From Burkholderiales bacterium UBA1834 (GTDB taxonomy: Bacteria; Pseudomonadota; Gammaproteobacteria; Burkholderiales; Burkholderiaceae_C): DNA of 64,000 bases. Under the pieces are notes generated by a model. It was not told the DNA's origin. It saw nothing but the letters and a program-made list of their open reading frames with translations, and ran no database searches. The DNA lies in assembly GCA_002339015.1 (NCBI GenBank), contig DDJC01000087.1:20875-84874 (forward strand). Reading direction: 5' to 3'. Both the position numbers and the translations under genes were made by a program. Every line of letters begins with the position of its first letter. Position 1 is the first letter of the stretch. Shown in pieces: positions 1-9,465 of this stretch.

Positions 1-596
<596 letters not shown>

Positions 597-623
597 GGGA
601 GGCTCGGTTTCTGGGGAATCTGG

Positions 624-1688
624 TCAGGCCGCGGAGGCGGCGCCGGGGGAATCAGGGGCTGAAGGGGTGGCGGCCAGCGCACCGGTGATCGGGGCATCGA
701 TCTGGCCTTGCACCTCCAGCGGGCTCAGCAGGCGGGAGGGAATCAGTTCCCCCTCCTTCACATGGGCGCTGCCCAGGAATATGCGCGGACGCTGGTCACG
801 CGTGGCAGCCGGGTTGTGGCCGTACACACGCACGGCCTCCATGTTGGGCAAGGTGGTACGGCGACGCAAGCCGGTCAGGAAACGCCCTGCATCCTCGTCG
901 GACAAGAGGGTATCGGGCCAATGCGCCACCAGCACGTCCAGCGGCCGCAGGAAGGCATCGCGTTCGGGCTCGGTCATGGCCATCAGCGCCTCCAGCGTCA
1001 CGGCGCCGTCGAGCGACACCGGGCCGCTGCCCGTGCGGCGCAGGGCTGTGAGGTGGGCGCCACAGCCCAGCGCCTCGCCGATGTCCTCGGCCAGGGTGCG
1101 GATGTAGGTGCCCTTGGAGCAGCGCACGTCGATCATCAGGACCTCATCGTGCCAATCCAGGATGTCGATCGCGTGAATGGTCACGCGGCGCGCCTCGCGC
1201 TCGATCTGCACGCCTTCGCGGGCATATTCGTACAACGCCCGGCCCTGGTGCTTGAGCGCCGAGTGCATGGGCGGCACCTGGTCGATCGGGCCGGTGACGC
1301 GTTGGCAGGCTTGCTCGATGGCTTCACGGGTGGTGGCCACGGGGCGCGTGCTCAGCACCTCGCCCTCGGCATCACCTGTGGTGGTGCGCACGCCCAGCTT
1401 CAGGGTGGCGGTGTAGCGCTTGTCGGCGTCCAGCGCCACCTGCGAGAACTTGGTCGCCGCGCCAAAGCACAAAGGCAGCAGACCCGTGGCCAAGGGATCG
1501 AGCGTACCGGTGTGGCCCGCCTTCTCAGCGCGCAGCAGGCGCTTGACCTTCTGCAATGCATCGTTGCTGGACCAGCCCAGCGGCTTGTCCAGCAGCAGCA
1601 CGCCGTGCAGCGACCGACGCGGCAAGCGCACGGGCCGGCCTTGCGGGGCAATGGCCTGGGCGATCGGGGTATCGGTCGTGGCGTTCAT
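624..1688 (-). CDS. truB: tRNA pseudouridine(55) synthase
   Basis: TruB isomerises U55 in the T-loop of nearly all tRNAs. The catalytic motif GHTGTLDPLATGLL carries the nucleophile at about Asp64. The KRY segment (ADKRYTATLKLG) and the RCSKGTYIRTLAEDIG motif follow in the usual order. The 354-residue length is longer than the ~310 of E. coli. Part of the excess is a 25-residue N-terminal lead before HGVLLLDKP, and part is an Ala/Pro/Ser tail after residue ~330 that has no family motif. It lies 33 bp after rbfA in the translation operon. The start at 1688 is an ATG. Confidence 0.96.
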   Translation of the reverse strand: MNATTDTPIAQAIAPQGRPVRLPRRSLHGVLLLDKPLGWSSNDALQKVKRLLRAEKAGHTGTLDPLATGLLPLCFGAATKFSQVALDADKRYTATLKLGVRTTTGDAEGEVLSTRPVATTREAIEQACQRVTGPIDQVPPMHSALKHQGRALYEYAREGVQIEREARRVTIHAIDILDWHDEVLMIDVRCSKGTYIRTLAEDIGEALGCGAHLTALRRTGSGPVSLDGAVTLEALMAMTEPERDAFLRPLDVLVAHWPDTLLSDEDAGRFLTGLRRRTTLPNMEAVRVYGHNPAATRDQRPRIFLGSAHVKEGELIPSRLLSPLEVQGQIDAPITGALAATPSAPDSPGAASAA

Positions 1689-1721
1689 GGGGATACGGCG
1701 GCTGGCAGCGGCAAGCGCGCC

Positions 1722-2087
1722 TCAGTCGTCCTTGGCCTTGTCGGCCACGGCCTTGTTGATCAGTGCGCTCATCTCGGCCGCGCGCTCGGTGGTGCGGTCG
1801 AAGTGGAAATGCAGCGTCGGCACAGTGTGGATCTGCAAGCGCTTGAACAGGCCGTTGCGCAGGAAACCTGCGGCCTCGTTCAGGGCCTCTTCACACTCGT
1901 CGGGCTTGCCGATCAGCAGCGAGAAAAACACCTTGGCATGGGCATAGTCGGGCGTCACTTCGACGCTGTTGATCGTGACCATGCCGATGCGCGGGTTCTT
2001 GAGCTCACGGATGAGCTCGGCCACGTCGCGCTGGATCTGGTCCGAGACGCGCAGGCTGCGGTTGGGGGTGGAGCGTTTATGGCGCAT
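1722..2087 (-). CDS. rbfA: 30S ribosome-binding factor A
   Basis: RbfA is a small KH-type protein that binds the 16S rRNA 5' helix during late 30S maturation and cold adaptation. The 121 residues match the family length. Visible signatures are the opening RVSDQIQRDVAELIRELKNPR, the central VTPDYAHAKVFFSLL and the end-proximal RLQIHTVPTLHFHFDRTTERA. It follows infB after a 95-bp gap that contains a 12-bp stem-loop, and it precedes truB by 33 bp. The start ATG at 2087 gives the expected MRHKR-type N-terminus. Confidence 0.95.
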   Translation of the reverse strand: MRHKRSTPNRSLRVSDQIQRDVAELIRELKNPRIGMVTINSVEVTPDYAHAKVFFSLLIGKPDECEEALNEAAGFLRNGLFKRLQIHTVPTLHFHFDRTTERAAEMSALINKAVADKAKDD

Positions 2088-2129
2088 GGTGAATTCCTGC
2101 CGTGAAACGGGCTGGCTCTTTCAAGCACA

Positions 2130-2158
2130 AACCCCGCCTGCGGCTGGCAGGCGGGGTT
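2130..2158 (-). terminator. Stem-loop between infB and rbfA (possible attenuator or processing site)
   Basis: A perfect 12-bp inverted repeat, AACCCCGCCTGC and GCAGGCGGGGTT, with a 5-base loop fills the infB-rbfA gap. Read leftwards the stem is followed by TTTGTG, a weak U-tract. It could therefore act as a partial terminator, or as a stop for exonucleases that protects the infB mRNA. The genes on both sides share direction and are normally co-transcribed. Confidence 0.6.
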
Positions 2159-2182
2159 GTGAGGGGGAGCCTGCGCGGTGGT

Positions 2183-5100
2183 TTACAGCGTGCGGGCCAC
2201 TTCCTTGATTTCGAAGAACTCGAGGATGTCGCCTTCCTTGATGTCGTTGTAGCCCTTGATGTTGAGGCCGCACTCGAAGCCTTCCTTGACTTCCTTGACA
2301 TCGTCCTTGAAGCGCTTGAGGCCTTCGAGCTCGCCGGTGTAGATGACCACGTTTTCGCGCAGCAGGCGCAGGCGGGCGCTGCGACGCACCACACCATCGG
2401 TGACCATACAGCCCGCGATCGTGCCGATCTTGGAGGCCACGAACACCTGGCGGATCTCGGCGGTGCCGATGATTTCCTCGCGTTGCTCGGGCGCCAGCAT
2501 GCCGGACATCGCTGCCTTCACATCGTCCACGGCGTCGTAGATGATGTTGTAGTAGCGGATGTCGACACCGTTGTGCTCGGCCAGCTTGCGCGCGCCGGCA
2601 TCGGCACGCGTGTTGAAGCCGATGATGACCGCCTTGGATGCGATGCTGAGGTTGACGTCCGACTCGCTGATGCCACCGACGGCGGCGTGCACGATCTGGA
2701 CCTTGACCTCGGGCGTCGACAGCTTGAGCAGCGAGGCCGCCAGGGCTTCCTGCGAGCCCTGCACGTCGGCCTTGATGATCAGACCCAGGGTCTGGACATC
2801 GCCCTGACCCATGGTCTCGAACATGTTCTCCAGCTTGGCGGCCTGTTGCTTGGCCAGCTTGACGTCACGGTACTTGCCCTGACGGAAGGTGGCGATTTCA
2901 CGGGCACGGCGCTCGTCGGCCAGCACCATGAACTCGTCGCCGGCACCCGGCACTTCGGTCAGGCCCTGGATTTCCACCGGGATGGACGGGCCGGCCTCGG
3001 TAGCGGCCTTGCCGTTCTCATCCAGCATGGCGCGCACACGGCCATAGCTGGAGCCAGCCAGGACCACATCGCCGCGCTTGAGCGTGCCGGACTGCACCAG
3101 CACGGTGGCCACGGGGCCGCGGCCCTTGTCCAGACGCGCCTCGATCACCAGGCCCTTGGCCATGGAGGTCGTGGGCGCCTTGAGTTCCAGCACTTCGGCC
3201 TGCAGCAGCACCTGCTCCAGCAGATCGTCGATGCCGGTACCCACCTTGGCCGACACGGGCACGAAGGGCGAATCGCCGCCGTATTCTTCCGGCACGACTT
3301 CCTCGGCCACCAGTTCCTGGCGGACGCGCTCGGGGTTGGCGCCCGGCTTGTCGATCTTGTTGATGGCCACGACGATGGGCACCCCGGCCGCCTTGGCGTG
3401 GTGGATGGCTTCCTTCGTCTGAGGCATCACACCGTCATCGGCCGCCACGACCAGGATCACCAGGTCGGTGGCCTTGGCGCCACGGGCACGCATGGCCGTG
3501 AAGGCCTCGTGACCCGGGGTGTCGAGGAAGGTGATCATGCCGCGCGGCGTGGTCACGTGGTAGGCGCCGATGTGCTGCGTGATGCCGCCGGCTTCGCCCG
3601 AGGCGACGCGCGTGGTGCGGATGTAGTCCAGCAGCGAAGTCTTGCCGTGGTCGACGTGGCCCATGACGGTCACGACCGGCGCACGCGGCAGGGCCTCGGC
3701 GGACTGGTCCTCGTGTTCTTCCTCGAGGAAGGCATCGGGGTCGTCCAGCTTGGCGGCAAAAGCCTTGTGACCCATTTCCTCGACGAGGATCATGGCCGTT
3801 TCCTGGTCCAGCTGCTGGTTGATGGTGACCATCTGACCCAGCTTCATCATCTGCTTGATGACCTCGGACGCCTTGACCGACATCTTGTGGGCCAGGTCGG
3901 CCACGGAGATCGTCTCGGGCACGTGCACCTCGATGATCTGCGGCTCGGTCGGTGCCACGAAGTTGGACGAGCTCTCGCCACGGTCGCCACCGCGACGACC
4001 GCCACGGCCACCCGGGGCCTTCCAGCTGTTGCGGCCAGCGCCGGCATCGCTGCGGCCCTTGTTGGCCGAAGGTGCGCCACGCTTCTTGGCGTCGTCGGCC
4101 CAGCTGGAGGACAGCTTCTCGGACTTGACGGACTTCTTGTCGCCCGGCTTGGCGGCACCGGCCGGCGCGGGGGCGCCAGCGGCCGTCTTGGGCTTGTGGA
4201 TGGTGCCCTTGATGCCCGCAGCGGCGGCATCGGCCGGCTTGGGCGTCACTTCGGGCTTCTTGGCGGTCAGCACCTTCTTGGGGGCGGCCATCATCGCGCG
4301 GATGGCGGCTGCCTCGGCCTCGGCAGCCTTGCGGCGGCGCTCGAGGTCACCCAGGCGCTTTTGTTCTTCGGCTTCGATGTCGGCGGCCTTCACCACGCGC
4401 ACAGCGGGAGCTGGTGCGGGCGCAGGGGCCGGCGCGGGCGCAGTGGCCTGGGCGGGCGCCGGCGAGGCGGCCTCGGCCGGAGCCGACACGGGTTCACCTT
4501 GTGCGGCGGCAGCGGCGGCATCGGCACGGGCCTGTTTCGACGCCCGGGCAGCCGAATTCAGCGCAGCAGCCTCGGCCTGGGCGGCAGCCTGGGAGGCAGC
4601 GCGGCGGGCAGCGGCCTCGGCCTTGGCGGCTTCGCCGTCAGCGGCAGGAGGGGCGCTTTCGGCGGCTTCACGGGCAGCGCGCTCGGCGGCTTCGCGGGCA
4701 GCCTGAGCTTCACGCTCACGAGCAGCGGCGGCTTCACGCTCGGCACGCTCCTGCTCTTCACGCAGACGGCGCTGCTCGGCCAGGGCTTCTTCCTGGCGCC
4801 GCAGTTCTTCGGCCTGAGCGCGGGCTTCTTCTTCCCGACGCTGCAGATCGGCAGCCTCTTCCGCGGCGGCTGCCGCTTCATCGACCCCGTCTTCGCGCTT
4901 GACGAACACACGCTTCTTGCGCACTTCGACCTGGATGGTGCGGGCCTTGCCCGAAGCGTCGGCCTGCTTGATTTCGGTCGTCGACTTGCGGGTCAGCGTG
5001 ATCTTCTTGCGGTCAGCGCCGGCGGAGCCGTGCGACTGGCGCAGGTGATCGAGCAGACGTTCCTTGTCGGCTTCCGTGAGCACGTCATCGGGCTGCGCCT

Positions 5101-5191
5101 TGGGGACGCCAGCCGAATGAAGCTGCTCCAGCAGTGTCGCAGCCGGGCGGTTCAGCTCCGCGGCGAATTGTGCGACGGTGGTCACGGCCAT
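2183..5191 (-). CDS. infB: Translation initiation factor IF-2
   Basis: IF-2 is the GTPase that positions initiator fMet-tRNA on the 30S subunit. The 1002-residue protein has an N-terminal IF2_N helix bundle (MAVTTVAQFAAELNRPAATL). A long charged coiled region and an Ala/Pro/Glu-rich linker extend to about residue 400. A second IF2_N module (VPETISVADLAHKMSVKASE) comes next. The G domain begins near residue 507 with GHVDHGKT, followed by DTPGHEAF and NKIDKPGA. The OB-like domains II to IV fill the C-terminus. The linker includes an alternating Ala-Pro run at about residues 240-262. It lies 67 bp after nusA. The length is typical of Burkholderiales. Confidence 0.98.
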   Translation of the reverse strand: MAVTTVAQFAAELNRPAATLLEQLHSAGVPKAQPDDVLTEADKERLLDHLRQSHGSAGADRKKITLTRKSTTEIKQADASGKARTIQVEVRKKRVFVKREDGVDEAAAAAEEAADLQRREEEARAQAEELRRQEEALAEQRRLREEQERAEREAAAAREREAQAAREAAERAAREAAESAPPAADGEAAKAEAAARRAASQAAAQAEAAALNSAARASKQARADAAAAAAQGEPVSAPAEAASPAPAQATAPAPAPAPAPAPAVRVVKAADIEAEEQKRLGDLERRRKAAEAEAAAIRAMMAAPKKVLTAKKPEVTPKPADAAAAGIKGTIHKPKTAAGAPAPAGAAKPGDKKSVKSEKLSSSWADDAKKRGAPSANKGRSDAGAGRNSWKAPGGRGGRRGGDRGESSSNFVAPTEPQIIEVHVPETISVADLAHKMSVKASEVIKQMMKLGQMVTINQQLDQETAMILVEEMGHKAFAAKLDDPDAFLEEEHEDQSAEALPRAPVVTVMGHVDHGKTSLLDYIRTTRVASGEAGGITQHIGAYHVTTPRGMITFLDTPGHEAFTAMRARGAKATDLVILVVAADDGVMPQTKEAIHHAKAAGVPIVVAINKIDKPGANPERVRQELVAEEVVPEEYGGDSPFVPVSAKVGTGIDDLLEQVLLQAEVLELKAPTTSMAKGLVIEARLDKGRGPVATVLVQSGTLKRGDVVLAGSSYGRVRAMLDENGKAATEAGPSIPVEIQGLTEVPGAGDEFMVLADERRAREIATFRQGKYRDVKLAKQQAAKLENMFETMGQGDVQTLGLIIKADVQGSQEALAASLLKLSTPEVKVQIVHAAVGGISESDVNLSIASKAVIIGFNTRADAGARKLAEHNGVDIRYYNIIYDAVDDVKAAMSGMLAPEQREEIIGTAEIRQVFVASKIGTIAGCMVTDGVVRRSARLRLLRENVVIYTGELEGLKRFKDDVKEVKEGFECGLNIKGYNDIKEGDILEFFEIKEVARTL

Positions 5192-5258
5192 TGTGTTGAT
5201 CCTTGCGATGTGCTTTGTGCGGTGTTCGAGGTCTTGGAAGTGTGGGGCGCGCGTGTGA

Positions 5259-6737
5259 TCAGTTGACGAACCAGTGCTCGCGGGCCTTGAGGATCAGGGC
5301 CTTGGCCTGCTCCTCGCCGATGCCGGTCAGTTCGACCAGTTCGTCGACGGCCAGATCGGCCAGATCGTCGCGGGTGTGGATGCCACCTTCAGCCAGCTTG
5401 GCGATCAGCTCAGGGGTCAGACCTTCCAGACCCTTGAGGCTTTCGGACAGCGCTTCGACTTCTTCTTCCTTGGCGATTTCCATGGTCAGGAGCGCGTCCT
5501 TGGCACGGGTGCGCAACTCGTTGACCGTGTCTTCGTCGAAGGCTTCGATTTCCAGCATTTCCTGCAGCGGCACGTAGGCCACTTCTTCCAGGCTGGTGAA
5601 GCCTTCGGCGATCAGGATGTCGGCGACCTCTTCGTCCACATCCAGTTTCTCGACGAACAGCTTGCGGATCGAGTCGGACTCGACCGCCTGCTTCTCGGCC
5701 GATTCCTCGGCCGTCATGATGTTGATCTTCCAGCCCGTGAGCTCGGACGCCAGACGCACGTTCTGACCGCCACGGCCAATGGCGATGGCGAGGTTTTCCT
5801 CGTCGACCACCACGTCCATGCCGTGCTGCTCTTCATCGACGAAGATGGATTGCACGTTGGCCGGGGCCAGGGCGCCGATCACGAACTGGGCCGGGTCTTC
5901 CGACCACAGCACGATGTCCACGCGCTCGCCGGCCAGCTCGTTGGTCACGGCGGTGACGCGCGAGCCGCGAACGCCCACGCAGGTGCCGATCGGATCGACA
6001 CGCTTGTCGTGCGACAGCACGGCGATCTTGGCGCGTGAGCCCGAATCACGGGCGCAGCTCTTGATCTCCAGCAGGCCCTGTTCGATCTCGGGCACTTCCT
6101 GGCGGAACAGCTCGATCATGAAGTCAGGGGCGCTGCGCGACAGCATGATCTGGGGGCCACGGGCCGCCGAATCGATGCCGCTGATGTAGGCGCGGACGCG
6201 GTCACCTGAGCGCAGGTTTTCCTTCGGGATCATCTCGGTGCGCTTGAGTCGGCCCTCGACACGGCCCGACTCGACGATGATGTCGCCCTTGTCCAGGCGC
6301 TTGACGGTGCCCACGAAGATCTTCTCGCCACGGGCGAGGAAATCGTTGAGCAGCTGCTCGCGCTCGGCATCGCGGATCTTCTGCAGGATGACCTGCTTGG
6401 CAGCCTGGGCGCCGATGCGGCCGATGGGCACGGATTCGACAGACTCCTCGATGTAGTCGTCGACTTCGATGTCGGGGATCTGCTCTTCGGCTTCGAACAG
6501 CAGGATCTCGGCGTCGGGCAACTGCAGGCCGGCCTCGTTGGGCACAACGTGCCAACGACGGAAGGTTTCGTACACGCCGGACTCGCGGTCGATGGCCACG
6601 CGGATGTCCACCTCTCCGCTGTAGAGCTTCTTGGTGGCCGAGGCCAGGGCGGACTCGACGGCGCCGAAGACGACATCGCGGTCCACGCTCTTCTCGCGCG
6701 AAATGGCATCCACCAACATCAAGAGTTCACGGTTCAT
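5259..6737 (-). CDS. nusA: Transcription termination/antitermination protein NusA
   Basis: NusA binds RNA polymerase and nascent RNA, modulating pausing, intrinsic termination and antitermination. The 492 residues give the full proteobacterial form. It has an N-terminal RNAP-binding domain (MNRELLMLVDAISREKSV), an S1 domain (GTVKRLDKGDIIVESGRVEG), KH1 and KH2 (CVGVRGSRVTAVTNEL; NLAIAIGRGGQNVRLASELTG), and two C-terminal helix-hairpin-helix acidic repeats that end in LTGIGEEQAKALILKARE. The start codon overlaps the rimP stop by four bases (ATGA), so the two are translationally coupled. Confidence 0.98.
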   Translation of the reverse strand: MNRELLMLVDAISREKSVDRDVVFGAVESALASATKKLYSGEVDIRVAIDRESGVYETFRRWHVVPNEAGLQLPDAEILLFEAEEQIPDIEVDDYIEESVESVPIGRIGAQAAKQVILQKIRDAEREQLLNDFLARGEKIFVGTVKRLDKGDIIVESGRVEGRLKRTEMIPKENLRSGDRVRAYISGIDSAARGPQIMLSRSAPDFMIELFRQEVPEIEQGLLEIKSCARDSGSRAKIAVLSHDKRVDPIGTCVGVRGSRVTAVTNELAGERVDIVLWSEDPAQFVIGALAPANVQSIFVDEEQHGMDVVVDEENLAIAIGRGGQNVRLASELTGWKINIMTAEESAEKQAVESDSIRKLFVEKLDVDEEVADILIAEGFTSLEEVAYVPLQEMLEIEAFDEDTVNELRTRAKDALLTMEIAKEEEVEALSESLKGLEGLTPELIAKLAEGGIHTRDDLADLAVDELVELTGIGEEQAKALILKAREHWFVN

Positions 6738-7315
6738 TTGTTTTGATCTCCGAGTTCCTGCACCTCTGGGGCGGCAGTGTCATCGACAGCCGGGGTTGCC
6801 GCCCGACGGCCGCGTCCTTTGAAGTCGATCACGGGCACCAGACGGGCCTCGCGGACTTCATCGAACGTGAATCCCAGCACCTGCTCGACGGCGTTCTTGC
6901 CCTCACCCTGCTTGAAGACGATCTGCCAGCCGGCAGGCGTCTCGCCCTGGGCGGGCACGGCGTCGAGCACGCCTTTGTATTTCTTGCGGCCCTGGAAAGC
7001 CAGCTTGAGCGTGATGTCGACCTCTGCCCCGACGAAACGGGCGTAGTGCGCCTCGGTCTTGAGGGGGCGGTCGAGCCCGGGGGACGAGACCTCCAGGCGG
7101 GCGTAATCGGTGTTGGCCACTTCCAGCGCGTACTGCAACTGCCGGGTGACTTTTTCGCAGTCTTCGACGGTGACGAATTCACCGGGCAGGTCATAGGCCT
7201 GACCAGGGAGACGGTCGATGTACACGCGCAGCAATCCCTGCGGGCTGCGTTCGCAGTCCACAAGTTCGTAACCCAAGCCGGTCACCGTGTCTTCAACAGC
7301 CTTCAACCAGTTCAT
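6734..7315 (-). CDS. rimP: Ribosome maturation factor RimP
   Basis: RimP acts early in 30S assembly. I chose the ATG at 7315 because it gives the family N-terminus MNWLKAVEDTVTGLGYELVDCE; the open frame continues upstream only through leader sequence. The 193-residue protein shows VYIDRLPG, the VTRQLQYALEV helix, the conserved LEVSSPGLDRPL loop and a C-terminal SH3-like part ending in FKGRGRR. A 25-residue acidic tail follows. It is the first gene of the translation operon, preceded by a ~215-nt leader, and overlaps nusA by four bases. Confidence 0.95.
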   Translation of the reverse strand: MNWLKAVEDTVTGLGYELVDCERSPQGLLRVYIDRLPGQAYDLPGEFVTVEDCEKVTRQLQYALEVANTDYARLEVSSPGLDRPLKTEAHYARFVGAEVDITLKLAFQGRKKYKGVLDAVPAQGETPAGWQIVFKQGEGKNAVEQVLGFTFDEVREARLVPVIDFKGRGRRAATPAVDDTAAPEVQELGDQNK

Positions 7316-7404
7316 GCATCCTTGCCAACATCCGCTCAGGCACCTGCCGCGCTCCCGGAAAGAACTCTCGGGAAGAACAAACAGGCGTCCTGAAACGCCA
7401 ATGC

Positions 7405-7433
7405 AAAAAAAATGGGCAGGATTCCTCCGCCCA
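7405..7433 (-). terminator. Intrinsic terminator-like hairpin in the rimP-nusA leader
   Basis: Read leftwards, the stem TGGGC...GCCCA with inner G-U and G-C pairs is followed at once by eight T residues (7405-7412). That is the classic intrinsic terminator layout. It lies between the predicted promoter (-10 near 7540) and the rimP start at 7315, so it is inside the 5' leader and not after a gene. Two further small hairpins follow, GGCGT/ACGCC at 7384-7399 and a CCCG/CGGG pair near 7360-7376. Five bases on the terminator's 3' arm (TCCTG) could instead pair with CAGGA at 7388-7392. Confidence 0.6.
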
Positions 7434-7537
7434 CACAACGACGTGTCACAAGACGTGCCGCAAGCACTCCATTCCAATACCTTGACCAACACCTTGATTA
7501 ACCAAGGCAAGAAACAGAGCTTGCGAGCCAATCCAGG

Positions 7538-7566
7538 ATTTTACCCTGAGGAATGCACCGCAGCAA
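7538..7566 (-). promoter_or_regulatory. Sigma-70 promoter for the rimP-nusA-infB operon
   Basis: Leftward -35 TTGCTG (7566-7561) and -10 TAAAAT (7543-7538) are separated by exactly 17 bp. The predicted start point near 7531 gives a ~215-nt untranslated leader before rimP. This is the best leftward promoter in the 332-bp rimP-fabI gap (7316-7647). The rest of that gap holds the leader hairpins and the fabI upstream region, where no equally clear promoter was seen. Confidence 0.65.
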
Positions 7567-7647
7567 GACTTACCCCTCAAATTCAGGCGAACGGCCACGC
7601 GCGTGCCACAATCCGCCCCGTTTTAGCCACCCTCTCCTGGAGACCTC

Positions 7648-8436
7648 ATGGGATTTCTTGCCGGCAAACGACTGCTGATCACCGGACTGCTGTCCAACCG
7701 CTCCATCGCCTACGGCATTGCCAAGGCCTGCAAGCGAGAGGGGGCCGAACTGGCCTTCAGCTACGTGGGCGAGCGATTCAAGGACCGGATCACCGACTTC
7801 GCCAAGGAATTCGATTCAACCCTGATTTTCGATTGCGACGTGGGCAGCGACGAGCAAATCGATGCGCTGTTTGCCGATCTGGCCAAGACCTGGCCCAAGT
7901 TCGACGGTTTCGTGCACTCCATCGGTTTCGCGCCCCGCGAGGCGATCGCCGGTGACTTCCTGGAAGGCCTGTCGCGCGAAGGCTTCCGGGTGGCGCACGA
8001 CATCTCCAGCTACAGCTTCCCGGCGCTGGCCAAGGCTGCCCTGCCCTACCTGAACGACAAGGCCGCCCTGCTGGCCCTGACCTACCTGGGCGCCGAACGG
8101 ATCGTTCCGGCCTACAACACCATGGGCCTGGCCAAGGCTTCGCTGGAAGCGAGCGTGCGCTACACCGCCGCCAGCCTGGGCCCCAAGGGCATCCGGGCCA
8201 ACGGCATCTCGGCCGGCCCGATCAAAACCCTGGCGGCCTCGGGCATCAAGGGTTTCAGCAAGATTCTGGACGTGGTCGAGCAGAACGCCCCGCTGCGCCG
8301 CAACGTCACCATCGAGGACGTGGGCAACGTGGCGGCCTTCATGCTGTCGGACCTGGCCGCGGGCGTGACGGCAGAAATCACCTATGTGGACGCCGGCTTC
8401 AGCCACGTCATGGGTGGCCTGAGCGAACTGGGCTGA
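7648..8436 (+). CDS. fabI: Enoyl-[acyl-carrier-protein] reductase (NADH), FabI type
   Basis: FabI catalyses the last reduction in each round of type II fatty acid elongation. The 262 residues match the family. The N-terminal nucleotide-binding loop ITGLLSNRSIAYGIA is the FabI variant of the SDR glycine motif. HSIGFAPRE and the catalytic Y-x6-K (YNTMGLAK), preceded by TYLGAER, define the active site. The segment RANGISAGPIKTLAASGI is the flexible substrate-binding loop. It stands alone on the plus strand, divergent from the rimP operon. Confidence 0.97.
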   Translation: MGFLAGKRLLITGLLSNRSIAYGIAKACKREGAELAFSYVGERFKDRITDFAKEFDSTLIFDCDVGSDEQIDALFADLAKTWPKFDGFVHSIGFAPREAIAGDFLEGLSREGFRVAHDISSYSFPALAKAALPYLNDKAALLALTYLGAERIVPAYNTMGLAKASLEASVRYTAASLGPKGIRANGISAGPIKTLAASGIKGFSKILDVVEQNAPLRRNVTIEDVGNVAAFMLSDLAAGVTAEITYVDAGFSHVMGGLSELG

Positions 8437-8457
8437 TCACCCAGCCGCCGCCTGCGC

Positions 8458-9411
8458 TCAGCGCAGGTCGATGATGTCGATCACCGGCGGCACCAGCCAA
8501 CGCAAAGGCACGCGGCTTTCGCCCATGCCCGAGGTGACATAGACCGGCACGGGCGCCCAGTCGTGCAGCCCCCGATCAAACCCGTTTTCGCTGGCGATCA
8601 CCTTCTTGTACAGGCCCGGCAGGCGGATCTGGCCGCCGTGTGTGTGCCCGGCCAGCACCAGCCTGGCCATGCCCGGCTCCAGCTGCATGGCCGAATCCGG
8701 GTTGTGCATCAGCACCACGATGGGCTTGTCATGGGGCGCCGCCTGCACGGGCGCGATGCCGTCCTTCCCGGCCCAGCGATCACCCATGCCCACCAGGGTG
8801 AAACTGCCCAGATCGGCATGGGTGTACTCGACCGGCGTGACGCCCAGGGACACCAGGGTCTGATGAAGTTCGCGTTCCAGGCGGGGGCCAGGGCGTTGTT
8901 CATCATGGTTGCCCGGCACCGAATAGGCGGGCATGGTCAGGCGCTTGAGCGGTGCCAACAGCCCCGACAGGTTCTGGTCAGGATCTCCGGTCAGATCGCC
9001 CGCAATCAACACCGCATCCGGTTTGAGCTCATTGAGCCGATCAACCACCCGCTCCAGGTAGGCGGGTGATTTGTAAAGCCCCAGGTGCAGGTCCGAGATC
9101 AGGGCCACCCGGGCCGGCACGCCGATCGGGATGGCCGTTTCCTGAACGGTGATCCGGTAGCGTTCGATGAAGCGCGCATCGATGAAGGCCAGCAAGACCG
9201 CGATCATCACCACGGCGCCCGCCCTGCGCCCCCATGACCAGCTCGCGCCGTGACGCCACAAGCGCCAGCCCTGCCATGCCAGCAAGGGCCAGCTCAGCCA
9301 ACCACCCCACAACAACACAAGTTTCAGATACCAGGACAGGGACACAGGCTCGTAAGCAGGAACGGGTAGCAGCATGGATGACAGAGCAGCAGCGCGTGCC
9401 AGAGTTCCCAT
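8458..9411 (-). CDS. Membrane-anchored metallophosphoesterase (YkuE/YaeI type)
   Basis: The calcineurin-like phosphoesterase motifs occur in order: ISDLHLG, AGDLTGD, VPGNHDE, MHNPDS and AGHTHGGQIRLPG. They supply the two-metal site. Two hydrophobic segments in the first ~85 residues (YLKLVLLWGGWLSWPLLAW and AGAVVMIAVLLAFID) anchor the catalytic domain at the membrane. Proteins of this subgroup (YkuE, YaeI, LpxH-like) hydrolyse phosphodiester or pyrophosphate bonds, but the substrate cannot be named here. The start is uncertain: ATGs at 9411 (317 aa) and 9375 (305 aa) are both possible and neither has a strong ribosome binding site. It is divergent from the next gene. Confidence 0.85.
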   Translation of the reverse strand: MGTLARAAALSSMLLPVPAYEPVSLSWYLKLVLLWGGWLSWPLLAWQGWRLWRHGASWSWGRRAGAVVMIAVLLAFIDARFIERYRITVQETAIPIGVPARVALISDLHLGLYKSPAYLERVVDRLNELKPDAVLIAGDLTGDPDQNLSGLLAPLKRLTMPAYSVPGNHDEQRPGPRLERELHQTLVSLGVTPVEYTHADLGSFTLVGMGDRWAGKDGIAPVQAAPHDKPIVVLMHNPDSAMQLEPGMARLVLAGHTHGGQIRLPGLYKKVIASENGFDRGLHDWAPVPVYVTSGMGESRVPLRWLVPPVIDIIDLR

Positions 9412-9465
9412 GGATCGAACAGGCCCTTGCCGGCAGCCCTTGCCCAATCGGCGCCGAGGCGGACA

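Noticed and set aside
4380..4480. Alternating Ala-Pro coding stretch in infB as a tandem DNA repeat of interest
   Set aside because: It is the ordinary low-complexity linker found in betaproteobacterial IF-2.
2102..5266. A 1054-residue open frame on the plus strand opposite infB
   Set aside because: Its His/Gly/Leu-rich product is the typical antisense shadow of a GC-rich gene. infB on the other strand is unmistakable.
9412..9447. Longer metallophosphoesterase starting at 9447
   Set aside because: The codon is TTG, and the added residues are basic and polar without family support.
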